Source: Acanthaster planci
Taxonomy: Eukaryota; Echinodermata; Asteroidea; Valvatida; Acanthasteridae
Assembly: GCF_001949145.1 (NCBI RefSeq)
Contig: NW_019091645.1
Coordinates: forward strand, 142,739 to 206,738
Direction of reading: 5' to 3'
DNA length: 64,000 nucleotides
Shown here: in pieces, positions 22,447 to 33,276 of the stretch
How positions within the stretch are numbered: the first letter of the stretch is position 1
How the letters are laid out: every line of letters starts with the position of its first letter
The notes under the pieces: model-generated
Seen by the model: the letters and a program-made list of their open reading frames with translations, nothing else
Databases searched by the model: none
Told to the model about the DNA's origin: nothing
Program-made: the position numbers and the translations under genes

Positions 22447-23270
22447 TACCCTTTTGCATGGCTCATGAGAGTGCTAAAAGACAAACCTAACGCTGGTAGA
22501 TGATTAGACTCCCGCCCTTCACTCAAATCTTGGAAAGCTCTTGAGTTTTGCCTCCAGTCAGCTCTACTTTGAATTGAAAATTTTTGGTATTTGGTATTTT
22601 TCTTTAGAAATACTAATTTTGCATGTGGAAAATATTTTGTGTTTGGTGTGGGAGAGGCCTTTGCGTTGTAGTCGTTGCTCTCTGGAACTGAATGTTGTTA
22701 TAAAGAATTATATGAGGATTTGCTAATTTAACTCAAGTACTGGTAAATACGAGGGGTTGTTTTTCATAATTTTTGGTGGATACATATCTTATTACTTTGA
22801 TTTGCTCTTCTTGGTGTGTGAAAAGTGTTTTTGTCACTAATGTGGAGGATCTTTTTAGCCGAGATAGCCACAAATGTTTTGTTTGGGTGCTTGACCACCC
22901 AGAAGAGGAAATAAGCAACGTCCATGACATTTCAACAGAGTTTCTAGTGGGACAGGGCAGGAGAGAGAGCGCCACCACCAGGACATTCATCTTGTTCAGA
23001 GTTCCAAGGCACATATTCGACAGTCTTTCGTTTCGGAGCTTGTGTGTACCATAATCCTGCACTAGTTTTTTTATGATAAATGAATTCTTTTCATTGATCT
23101 TGATGCTCTTAAAAAATGCATAGGACTGCCGAAGGAGTTCGTACGACGTTGCTCGCACTTTTACTGGATGTCAATTAATACATGAGCTGCTATTTCTGAG
23201 GAACATCATAAATATACATAGACCTCTGCTGGAATCAAAACGTCCAACTTAGTACATTGACTGTTATTGG
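22447..23270. other. 3' flank of GPCR 3 and start of unit 4
   Basis: The first ~280 bp match the 3' flanks of GPCR 1 and 2. A 141-codon minus-strand frame (22733-23158) has no recognisable content and no paralogue in the other units, so I do not call it a gene. Confidence 0.45.
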
Positions 23271-23362
23271 ATTTTCGACTGGCTCCCTACTTTGCTTCGG
23301 AGTTTCAATATAATGTTATGAGACAGGGAACAACTACCACTCTCGTTGTAAGACGTTGCCTA

Positions 23363-23400
23363 CCAGCAGAACTTTGTAAGAGGCCATTGCTTATTAAGCA
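23363..23400 (+). promoter_or_regulatory. conserved upstream block, GPCR unit 4
   Basis: CCAGCAGAACTTTGTAAGAG followed by CATTGCTTATTAAGC. The ATGCA part seen in units 1-3 is lost; the first part is intact. Confidence 0.5.
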
Positions 23401-23498
23401 GTGAACTAGTTTGTTATTCATGAAAACAACGATAAGCATTATAATTAAACATACAATTTCCATCAACTTAACATATCCAAGGCTCGGCATGGTGTCAC

Positions 23499-23608
23499 TA
23501 TAAAAGAACTACCTGTGCTTCAGGCGTTTCCAGAATCTGGCAGAGACCCCTTGGCAAAGAAACTGAAACGTGCAGGTGTGGAACAACATACACCAGTGAA
23601 GAAGTAAA
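23499..23608 (+). promoter_or_regulatory. core promoter and non-coding exon 1, GPCR unit 4
   Basis: A clean TATAAAAG at 23499, then a conserved exon containing AAAGAAACTGAAACGTGCAGG. The donor is probably GTAAA|GTGAGTTT after 23608; GAA|GTAAAG after 23603 is the alternative. The acceptor is TTTTTGATAG ending at 25459. Confidence 0.65.
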
Positions 23609-24912
23609 GTGAGTTTCTGTCTTTGATTTTTGCAATTAATGAAACAATCAACTTTTTTCGGTATATAGGTCTGTGCCTTCCCCAAATCGGTTTTATTGAC
23701 TTTCTAATCTGAGCACGCAGGGTGCTGAATCCTACAAAACAATGCTGACATTATTGTACCTGTGGGGGAGTAGATTGTATGTGCTGCAGTACAGCTGCAA
23801 TAACTACAGCGATCAGCGACGCACCCAGGATAGTCGTAGAATGAGTCTTGAAGATAACAGCTTTTGTTACATTATGCTCATTTATAGTGCAAAATCCATC
23901 AATCATCGCTGATATCAATAGCTAGGTAGGGACTGATATTAAAGCTAACAGTAAAGGCGGGTAGGTCTATTGTCACTTCGTTTTTGAAATAAATGAGACT
24001 CACAGGGTGGGGCGAAGCCCTGGAGTGTCTCCGCTTGCACCGCTTCTAGCGGTAAAAAGCAAGACAAGGTACTGATATGCTTAAGCCCTCTTGGGTCTTT
24101 CCTGCGTACGGAAACTACTACTAAAGTAACTCGACAATCAGAGGTAAGGGATGTCCACATAAAAAGTGTACCGAGATGAAAATTGCTGTAACGGCAAAAC
24201 GACTCTATATATGGGCAACGGAATCATATCTACAGACAGGGCACAATGTCCTCTTTGCAATGGCTTACAGCTTGTGATGTTACTGACAAAGATAAGTGAA
24301 CAAACAAGACCGATGTTAAGAGGCGTATTCGAAACCCCGTTCTAGCTCGTGTTAGACCAACACGAGAACGACATTTCAAACGGGGAGAATCAACACACGA
24401 ACACTGTTCGCGAACAAGATTCTCACTCCCCACTTTCTGGGAGTAGATGGAGAACATCAAGAACAAAGATGGCAGATATAGGCACATACTGCAACTTAAT
24501 GTTGGCTTTGTTACATAAAATAGAAAACACTCACAATAAGGAAAATAAAACCCAGGGCAAATACTCATGGATATCGGAGATATTTGGGGATTTTATTTAA
24601 TGCGAGATGGTAAATGTCATGCAGTCTTTTCATAGGTGTCAAAACGGCGACTGCTATCTTGACTTTCAGCGCAGCTGCACTCCTTTTGCATTTCGGCGTC
24701 AGTAATCAACGACCCAAGAACACTGTTCGTAAGCCCCATGAGAATGGGGTTTCAAATACGCCCAAGGGCACTGAAATAGGCCCTGTGACAAGGTTGCAGA
24801 TTTGATTAACAAGGCTCACCCTGCAAGTGTGCAGAATATAAACCTTTGCGTTAAGAACACATTTTTGAAAACAAGGGTTGTACCTAAATCAATCTATTCT
24901 GTTTTGTTTTCG

Positions 24913-25135
24913 CTAATGTGCTATGTCCTCCACATGGCCACTATTCCTGTCAAAGCACATCTGACATCTTCGTAACATGTCCCCTACTGCTCGCCTGATA
25001 ATTTCAGGGTCTTGATTGAGATTATTGACTTGATCCATTATTCTTGCACGTAACTCCTGAACATTAATTGGCTGGGGGTGTAGTGAAATTTTTGTTCTGC
25101 AGGTAATCGCATAAAAAGAAATCCAATAGTGTCAA
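24913..25135 (-). pseudogene. IS630/mariner-type transposase relic (C-terminal end)
   Basis: On the minus strand, one frame encodes LLDFFLCDYLQNKNF with a TTPPAN end. After a frame change near 25070 another encodes VQELRARIMDQ, then RRAVGDMLRRCQMC and NSGHVEDIAH before a stop. This order (DFFLWGYL-like end of the catalytic domain, a PP hinge, QELRARI, RRCQ-C, GGHxE) is the usual C-terminus of IS630/Tc1/mariner-like DDE transposases. The frameshift and missing N-terminal part make it a dead fragment. It lies antisense in the intron of GPCR unit 4. Confidence 0.75.
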
Positions 25136-25480
25136 ACCCGGCATGTGTTGAAAAGGTAAAAGCATTAGGCCTTCACACCACAGGTGGAATTGTGCTAGGC
25201 CCTATTCAAAATGGGCACTTGAAACTTGTCACAGCGCCGATTTCAGTACCCTTAGCATCGGTCCAGTTTCTTCCCTCATCTGTGCCACTAATATCACAAG
25301 TACACGATGCTCCTTATCGGCCGTTTGGTACATTCTTTGGTTGCAAAAATACATATTTTTGGAATAAACAATTTACTAGACGCCTCAAATGCAGGATGCT
25401 TGATACTCTATTAGTCAAGAAATATTAATTAGCTCTAATCATTTCTGTGTTTTTGATAGACGATTTGCGTAGATACCAGA

Positions 25481-26374
25481 ATGGAGAGTTACGGATTACA
25501 GAGAGCCAGAAATGCCGTTCAAATAGTCAGTGGCGTAGCTTTAGCCTGCAATCTCATGGTAGTCGTTATCTTTGCCATTAAGAAGCACCTTCGAGTGAAG
25601 TATTATGGCTTCCTCTTTAACCTCGTGCTCACTGACATCGCCCACGCCACACTGGCTATCGTGTTTATTACGCAGTACAGCCCCCTAGCCTCAGCTCTCT
25701 TCCGCACCTCGTTCTTTGTCACGGAGCTGAATGTTTTGGCGGTAGCGGTCAACCGCTTGATGGCGCTCTCCATCCTACCCCCGGCCCGCTACGACGCAAT
25801 GGTCACACCGTTTCGCATGTTTGTGGTCTGTATTCTCTTCTGGGTGGTGTCTGCGGCCATCTATATCCCTACGACATATGCCGTCAATTTGCCTGTTGTT
25901 ACCCGTTTCATCCGACCACTGGTTGCGCTGGCTATCCTGGTGCTAACGCTAGCCCTCTACTGTATAGTCTTCTGCAAACTCGCCGCTTACCGTTCTGCTG
26001 AAGCATCGCCAACGACTAACAAAGACAATGACCAGACCCAGACCCGCATTACACAAACCAGAAGTCTCATGATGACCTTCTCCATCATCCTGATCATGTC
26101 CTTCCTGTGTTGGATCCCGTACTGCATCTGTCAGTTCATGATGTACTTCAGCGGCAAAGATTGGTACGGCCAAACGGAGCTCTTCCGGATCATATTTATC
26201 TACACTTTAGCCTGGCTGATGGTGAACTCGGCAGTCAATCCGTTCATCTACTGGTGGCGTATCCCAGAAATCTGCGGTAACCGCTCATGTGCCGGTGGAG
26301 GAAAGACCAGCGGTGATGCGCTAGTGCTGTCTACTAACATGGGGACCACCGTGGAGTCAACAACTAACATGTAG
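25481..26374 (+). CDS. class A GPCR, array member 4 (divergent)
   Basis: A 297-residue receptor, clearly of the same family but the most divergent. It keeps Asn in helix 1, LVLTD in helix 2, NRLMAL at the helix-3 end (no DRY), WVVSA in helix 4, P in helix 5, CWIP in helix 6 and NPFIYWWR in helix 7. It also lacks the usual extracellular cysteines. The tail differs from the others: instead of the METVVEQA end it carries a Gly/Ser-rich stretch and ends STTNM. Coding GC is visibly higher than in members 1-3, with many C/G third positions. The start is set by an acceptor (ending 25459) 21 bases upstream and by alignment with the paralogues. Confidence 0.9.
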   Translation: MESYGLQRARNAVQIVSGVALACNLMVVVIFAIKKHLRVKYYGFLFNLVLTDIAHATLAIVFITQYSPLASALFRTSFFVTELNVLAVAVNRLMALSILPPARYDAMVTPFRMFVVCILFWVVSAAIYIPTTYAVNLPVVTRFIRPLVALAILVLTLALYCIVFCKLAAYRSAEASPTTNKDNDQTQTRITQTRSLMMTFSIILIMSFLCWIPYCICQFMMYFSGKDWYGQTELFRIIFIYTLAWLMVNSAVNPFIYWWRIPEICGNRSCAGGGKTSGDALVLSTNMGTTVESTTNM

Positions 26375-29300
26375 TCAACGCATGGGGTCGTGCCAAATGC
26401 CTGTGGTCATGCGTTCATTACGGAAGCTTACATGACCATCCATGATTTAACGATAAATTAACCCGATAACGCGATGACATGGATGGCCATTTCTGCTTCT
26501 GTACACGGTTCATTGATATGTATAGTTAACTAACCCCGTACACCAGAGACTGGCCTGTGATTCACGCAGATCCAGATCTTATCAGTGATCTGGCGCTGGT
26601 TCACATGACACCAGAACCAGCGTAAAAGGGGTGGAGCGAACCAGCGTTGGGATCACCTTAGACCTACAAGAGATCTATAAAATACATCTTTCTTTAAGTA
26701 CTGCATGGTTTTAACCCGATTGCAAATGCATTGAAGAATTAAGACACAGCGCTCTATACTGGCACACAACAGGTCGGAATCAAATTCAGTTCAACTCTAC
26801 TCTCCTGGCTAGCCATTACACTACACGCTGACTTCAATAATTCTATCGCAACGAATCTGCATTCCTATTTGCCAGAGCATGGCAGTACACGCTAACATGG
26901 TTTCCTGCCAGGAGGTTAACACGGAGCCAAACAGACGTCACCCACTAATTGTAACACGTAGTTATTGTTCATTTCTTAAACAGCTCTGTATTTTTTCCTT
27001 TTCATGGAATTAATCGTGATAAGCAACCTGTATAGTCTCAATAATTCTACATTAAAATTTTCTTAGCTTGATGTCACGGTCATAATCTTTCACATTAACA
27101 GTAACAATAAATTGATATTATTAAACTAGCTGTCTTATTTCCAATTAAAAAGTAAGATGGCTCATTGTCAGTTCCGATTACTTACGTAGACAGTGTAAAT
27201 AGCCCTCTCTTGTGTTCAGCCTGTATAAGGTTATTCGCTTCACCTTTTGCTGGTCATGTTTACAACGCGGTTATGGGTGCAGTCCACCAATTGCAAACAG
27301 TATAAAACAGCATTATTCAAGGCTCAATAATAGGCATACCAACATCCTTGGGGGTTCTGAAATAAAAATCAAACTGTTTTGTCCCGTATCTCTCAATTCG
27401 TTCCATTTTGGAGGGTTCATCAATTATATTTCAATCATTCACACACAATAAAACAAAATCACCACACGAGAGTGATATTTCAAAAGGCTGCATGGAGCTA
27501 TTTTCAAAGTTCATCCTTTTACTTTCTCGGCCACATAGGACCATTTTCCAACAGTATGGTTTTTCTATTCTGCTCCAAGATGGAAGCCCAGAGAACCAGG
27601 GAGAAAGGATTTACTCGATCTCACCATTACAGGTCCAATGAGTCCCCTTTCTCAAAAGGAACTAGGCTAGGGGCATTTTTCATCCTAATGAGCATGGCAA
27701 ATATTATCGTTTCAATTAGTGGAAGCTTTCTTGAACTCTATTCACAACATTTTCTTTACACTTATTTTATGCAGTGCGTGAAACGAGATAAATACGGTGG
27801 TAGAAGAAGGTGTGAATTGAATACACTTTTTAATGACAGAATAATGGAAATCACAGTGTTCTTGTAAATATAAATATAAGTGATACAATAAAAGTTGAAT
27901 TTACTTTATTCGCAGATGGAAATAGTCAATAAGAGTTGCTCATGTAGATTTTTTTTTATCACTAAAAATTAAAATTCAAGAGATTTAGGGGAGATTTTAT
28001 TGGTGACTGTTTAGGTTTAAAGGGCATTGCATTTACAGTTTTTAGACATTCTCTTAGACTTGCTTCTTTTTAATAAAAGAAAGTTTGGTCGAATACATAC
28101 AGATTTGGTTTGTTTGTATTTGTTACATTTCATTTTGGGTCCAGTACTTTCAATGACTTTTCGGCTTCAACCGTTAAGAATTAAACCAGAAAAAGAGCAA
28201 AACGTCAGCAATCTGCAGGATCAATTTCTTTCTTTGGTTTGTTGTGCTTTGGAAAATCCACAATTTATACTGTTAGCGGAGAAGGGTTGGACACAGTGCC
28301 AATAACTCTAGCTGATGAACTTGGTTTGTAGAACTGATTAAGAGAAATTCTTTAATCCCCCAAGTTTGGTTCTAACCAAATAGATGGCCTTTTAATTATT
28401 GAGAGCCATGCCTGGCAGATGACTGAGTATCCGGGCTAAAAGCAGTTGGTTGGTCGTGAAGCCAGACCGCGACATTGAACCGCTGTTTTGACCTACGATT
28501 TGATTTCTGTCGAATTCCATCACACTGCGGCTATGCATTCGTAACCAGGTCTTGTCCAACTCTCACCCAACAGGCTGGTTCCTTTACTTTGGTCTGTCCC
28601 ATTCAGGCACTGTTTAGACATTCTCGCAGTTTCTTGTGTGTTACTAGCTACGTGACCTGTGCGCTGCATGCATAAAAACAATGCTATTTGACTAACGCCC
28701 ATTTGCGGCCATACAGGGGTTTTTGGTTGTTGCAGCCCCGCCTCGGTTTTACGCGCCGAATTAGGAATATTTTGCAAGCTACTCTTTTGTTGGATTTAGA
28801 GTTCACTTGCACCCTTTTTGTTGAATTTGCGTCCTGGACATTCTTTAGGGGTTTTCCAACGTTTTCCTGTGGAATAAAAAATGCGTCATTGGTTGATTTC
28901 GATGCATAGGAACAACGCAAGCAGTTACTTGATTATGACCCTTGCCTGCCTCTGCCGATAAAGCTTAACTTATTTTTGTTTCGGCTTTCTGATGCAGTAA
29001 GAAACAGTTACATTTATATTTTCACATTTTCTACTGCATTTTTGACGATTGCACTTGGACTTGGAGGCATTAACAAGCAGTTTAAGTGGTGAGTTATGAT
29101 CTTTCTATTGAGTAAGTATATACGAACACGTACTTTGATTGTATGCAATATTGTAATGCCACAATTTCAACCAAATGATCCTAGTCGTATGTTCTGTTTG
29201 TCGTGAGCATTATTCACTCGTCTTAATTATCGTCTTGAGTTATTCTGCTTATTTTATACCAACAGATGATTGTTTGTATTTGTTTATTATATTTGAGTGA

Positions 29301-29765
29301 AATACATTTATCAGTCAGCCATCTTGAATCATTGTGAAACATTTACTGTATAATAACTAGGAAACAATTTATGCAATTCATGCAATTTATTGGTTATTTC
29401 TTTCTATGTATTTTGCAGACAGTTGATCGTACATTTCCCTATTTGACCGTCTATGTTTGCACCCTTAATATACTGTAATAAATACTTATACATAGAAATA
29501 ACCAAGGAAATAACCAGTTTTATCATTTTTATTTTTAGTGGAACCATTAGGTAACACACTGCTTGTACAGAACTTGGTCTAGGTGATAATTCATCACTGT
29601 GCTTGTCCATCGTGGGCATTGAATGTAAACGCAGTTACCAAAGTTCGGGGGCGATCAGTATTTGTGGGGGTCACAGTGATTCACAAACTGAGTGGGATTT
29701 AGCCTAAACTCATCGATGACGACGGAGGCCAATGTGTACCAGTCTATATTTTTATTTTGCCCACA
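26375..29765. other. gene-poor region between the GPCR array and the DPP7 relic
   Basis: No gene supported. Frames at 27212-27867, 28027-28305 and 28475-28909 overlap in several phases and carry no known domain, as expected of noncoding or old repeat sequence. A small inverted pair, CGCTGGTTC and GAACCAGCG, lies at about 26591-26646. Confidence 0.45.
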
Positions 29766-29920
29766 ATGACCTCTGCACATGCAGCTGTCCTCTTCCTACC
29801 GTGCGTGGTGCTATTCTATCTGAGCATCACTGGAGGAAACAATCAGATCAAGACCGACTATTTATATCGACATTTCAACTTTGCAAGTTACAGCAAGAAG
29901 ACTTTCAAACAGCGGTACAT
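29766..29920 (+). pseudogene. truncated 5' copy of the DPP7-like gene
   Basis: The first ~52 codons match the DPP7-like protein at 4941: MTSAHAAVLFLPC against MTSTSATVIFLPC, then LSITGG, an IKTDY/IKTEY pair, HFNFAS and TFKQRY/TFRQRY. Three residues are missing before HFNFAS. The similarity stops exactly where the CAAGACC-rich element begins (29921). None of the catalytic region is present. Confidence 0.85.
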
Positions 29921-30096
29921 CAGTGTTGTAGTTGAGACCATCACAAGACTATGCAGACACAAGACCAGACGCCAGACCAGTCACAAGAAACAGTGTGAAA
30001 TTAACTAAGGAATGCTTTTGTTGCAGTTCATTTGAATAGCTTGTGACTTGAATTCAGACTGGAGGTCTTGTGTCGGTCTTGTGCTGGTCGTATATG
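29921..30096. mobile_element. CAAGACC-rich foldback element, copy 1
   Basis: It begins CAGTGTTGTAGTTGAGACC and continues ATCACAAGAC. The far end contains GGTCTTGTGTCGGTCTTGTG, the complement of the CACAAGACC subrepeats at the start. The terminus matches, inverted, the right end of the element at 32345-32671. The CAGTGTTG-type end resembles hAT-like elements, which is a weak indication only. Confidence 0.7.
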
Positions 30097-30180
30097 CAGT
30101 GATGCGGCTGAACGTCTTCTTTGTGGCGGTGAACCAGCTTTGACTAGAGCACTGACTCCGGTACAGACTGATACCTGCTG
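30097..30180 (+). pseudogene. scrap of an array-type GPCR (helix 3)
   Basis: It encodes VMRLNVFFVAVNQL and then a stop. This matches VLRLNVLFVAVNRLLAL of GPCR 3, base by base over about 45 nt with a 7-bp deletion that breaks the frame. Beyond about 30145 the match fades. It adjoins the CAAGACC element directly. Confidence 0.75.
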
Positions 30181-30510
30181 GGCGCATTCATGTTTGTGCA
30201 CAAACCCACGGAAAACTGGAAAATTTGTACGGATTTTGTAGGACTATTTGCATCTGCGTCTGTATTTTTGAACAATGTGTCGGTGAAATCGAATTTTCTC
30301 CTTGCGAATAATGAGAAGTTACAGCTGCAGTTACTTAATTTAGCTCACTGATCTTCATTTTATGGGGATCAATGATTTAGCTCTGGGGTATGACCCCGAT
30401 GATGGGGCAAACTTTGCTCGTGCGTTTTACTGCTCTCGAAATGTCTACACATATCTTTGGGTGATTAGATGCATGGACGTCGAAACACCAAAAGATTTGA
30501 TTTGCTATTT

Positions 30511-30870
30511 ACAGGAATAACAATAATTTATTCATTTATAAAGCACAAATTTCATATAGACATGTTCAAATGCGCTTTACAATGAAGACATTAAGCTTGG
30601 AACAATGAATACATTTACACATGGTTGAGCCGATGGCATACAAGGGCGCCTCGGGCAGCCGCCAAACGACTCACGTTCACCAATATCAGTAACAGGGAGA
30701 CAAGTAAGGAGCAGTTACAGTTTTAGAGGTGGGAGGAAAACCCCAGAGGAATATTCTGGGTAAAACCCACAGAGTCAGGTTGCGACTGAAAACCCAATCC
30801 ATATGTGGACCGGGCCGGGAATCGAACCCGGGACCACAGAGGTGGAAGGCGAGGAAAGAACTACTTTTCC
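30511..30870 (-). mobile_element. tRNA-derived SINE
   Basis: On the minus strand it reads, in order: CGCCTTCCACCTCTGTGGTC, the B-box GGTTCGATTCCC, a GTGGGTTTTACCCAG and GGTTTTCCTCCCACCTC core, then a tail with TGTAAAGCGCATTTGAACAT and GTGCTTTATAAATGAATAAA. The B-box plus core plus 'GCTTTATAAATG' tail is typical of SINEs of marine deuterostomes. The A-box end is degraded. It is not a functional tRNA gene: no cloverleaf forms upstream of the B-box. Confidence 0.85.
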
Positions 30871-30959
30871 GTAGGAAAACAACCTCTCAACAAAAGACTC
30901 ATTTTCTTAACTTTGCTTGCATCACGTATGTCTTATTGAATTGAAATTTCACAGATTTA

Positions 30960-32344
30960 TTTTTATTTATTCATTTTTTTGCTTATCCGGGGCAGCCCAA
31001 ACAGTCTAAGCTGGTTTTCTTCAGGGCCCTGTATTTTAGACATACAAACACTTCTTTAAAAAACAAAACGAAAATTACAAATCCCACCAAAAAGTGAAAT
31101 AAAGGACTTTCTTGAACTAATTAATTTTTAATAAGCATGAAAACGTTCGGAATGAACCAGGAATGTAACAATCGACTTTTGGGGGGCACGTACCCCTACC
31201 TCGGGAGATGGTCTGAAAATGCCCACACTGGTTAAAAGACACGCCAAGTGAAACAAAGTAAACCAACCGCACTCAACAAACCACCAAAGAGCATTTGAAT
31301 AAGGCATCTGTCATTCTCTGATTGTTCTTCTTATTACAAGTTACAGGAGTCACAACGTCTGCTTTTCATAAGAGCGTACATTTTTGCTGCAAACTGCGCG
31401 TGAAAAATCACAATATCCCGTTGATAGTGAACTGTCTCTGTACCCCAATTTAAAACTTGATAAAGTGTCAATAGTTACAAAATAGAAACCAGTCTTTATC
31501 TAAAAGAAAATCTGTGATACAGTGTGACTTTGCATGTTGAAATGAACAGTACTCCATGACTACGAACAATATATTGAGGTTTCTTGCTTGTTAAAGACAA
31601 CAAAACCTACCTACAGTCATCAATCGCTAGAATGATGTCTGGACTTGGAAAACCGGCGCGATGTTTACACTTCAACAATCACATTGATAGCTATTGACAA
31701 TGACCACAATTTAAGGCTCGGGGCCCATTTGCTCTGAATAGAAATAACCAAATTAATTGGCGGAAGAATATAATTAAAGAGGTTTTCTACACATGGAAGA
31801 AACAGCTCGGCATAACTCTTTGACTCCCCAACAGCGCCCCAGAGAAGAATTGACTCACTCGTTCCCACTGCGTCATAGGACGTTGGGAAGGGCAAAATTA
31901 TTGCTTATCACGGTTAGAAGTGAGAGAAGCAAAAAGTCACAGTGACAGAAACACAAAGTATTGTTGGTGACTTACTGCCCTTACCATACATATTTATTCC
32001 GTGCGTACATGTCACGCGCACTGATACCCTGCTCTGTTAAAATGAATACTATACATAAATTATAAGTGCTGGACCAAAAATTGCTCTTGCATAAGAAATA
32101 GTTTTCCTTCCCTGCGCCCGGAAAAGGCGATGGGGACGAGTGGACAAGAGTTGAAAACATTATCTGGAATTCAAATAAATAGCTTAAAATATCACAAAGA
32201 GCATGCTATTTTTTCAGATTTCGACTAGAAGTGTTCCCAATGAATTGATTTTTTTTTATATTTACAGATAAACTCAGAACCACATCAATCTTCTTAATTC
32301 TTTCAAATTTTGTTTTGTTTTGTGGTCGCGTTTGCTACTAAAGC
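30960..32344. other. intergenic region
   Basis: No gene seen. A 76-codon minus frame at 31665-31895 has no recognisable content. Confidence 0.45.
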
Positions 32345-32671
32345 CAAGACCTATTGTAACCATCACAAGACCCCTCAACCCAACAAGACCATCAGAAGAT
32401 TAACAATAAAAGACCTGTGGTCTGAATTTAAGACACAAGCAATTTGAATGCGCTCTGGTCTGAATGTTCATGTGTCACGCTCTTAACCTATTACTAATGT
32501 GTCACTGTCATGTAAATTTAATATCTCTTGAAAGGTCTTGTCTGTCATGTGTCGATCTAGTGTTTTTGTGTCTTTTTTGTCTTATGTCGATCTGGGTTGG
32601 TATCGTTTTGGTCCTGAATTGATATTTTTTCGTGTCAATCTGGTCTTGTGATAGTCTCAATTACAACACTG
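32345..32671. mobile_element. CAAGACC-rich foldback element, copy 2 (inverted)
   Basis: The left part has ATTGTAACCATCACAAGACC and further CAAGACC units. The right part has GGTCTTGTGATAGTCTC and ends TACAACACTG, the complement of the start of copy 1. Its right end lies one base from the stop codon of the NHL exon at 32672-32674, so it occupies the start of that gene's 3' untranslated region. Confidence 0.7.
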
Positions 32672-33276
32672 TCACGAATTATTAATCTGAAAGGTCTTCA
32701 CCACATGGTTGTCAGCCACTGCAAGCTTCTTCCCATCAGCTGTCAACGCCAACCCACGAGGGCGTGTCAGATTTGTTGACACCTTCCGGATGTACTTCCC
32801 AAACTGGTTGTAGATCAGGATGTGACCCGTGCCTACGTCTCCGACTTCGACAGCGAGGTAAATTCCCGTTCCGTCACAGCACACGCCACTGCAGCTTCGC
32901 ACGGGTCGGTCGTCGACTGTCGGTCGGATGGTAAACGCCCGGCGTAAGTCGGTGCGCACGTCGACTCTTGCTTGCAAGCAGCCGCTGATCACGAGTCTGT
33001 CCTGGCTGTCGACTGCCAAGTAGTGGGGCTCCAAGTCTACGCGTATGGACCGGACGGGTCTAAAGTTTTTAGCTGGATTGTACTCAATCAACATAAAGTT
33101 CCTGGTGTCACCAATTACAATGTTGCCAGATTTTCTTACCCCGACGCTGCTCAGTACCTTTGACCGATCTCCTTCTGTTTCAAACTCACGGACAAGCTTG
33201 CCATCCTCCATTCTGTACACACAAACCTTGTAGGGGTGCACAACTACCCAGGAATGACGTAGGGCAGCAACATCAT
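32672..33276 (-). CDS. DD-kinase-NHL gene, exon f: C-terminal NHL-type propeller
   Basis: 200 residues after the acceptor TGTTCCCCCAG, ending in a TGA that touches the CAAGACC element. Blade-like repeats are seen as GVRKSGNIVIGDT, HYLAVDSQDRLVISG, GIYLAVEVGDVG and RPRGLALTADGKKLAVADN. Similar propellers in TRIM-NHL proteins bind RNA or protein; which applies here is unknown. Confidence 0.8.

Noticed and set aside
22733-23158. 141-codon minus-strand frame in the GPCR array
   Set aside because: Absent from the other, paralogous units and without any family resemblance.
27379-27867. 162-codon plus-strand frame
   Set aside because: No domain, no splice partners, and overlapping frames of similar length in other phases; low-complexity composition.
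30800-30850. tRNA-like sequence with a perfect B-box
   Set aside because: No complete cloverleaf; it is the head of a SINE with a typical core and tail.
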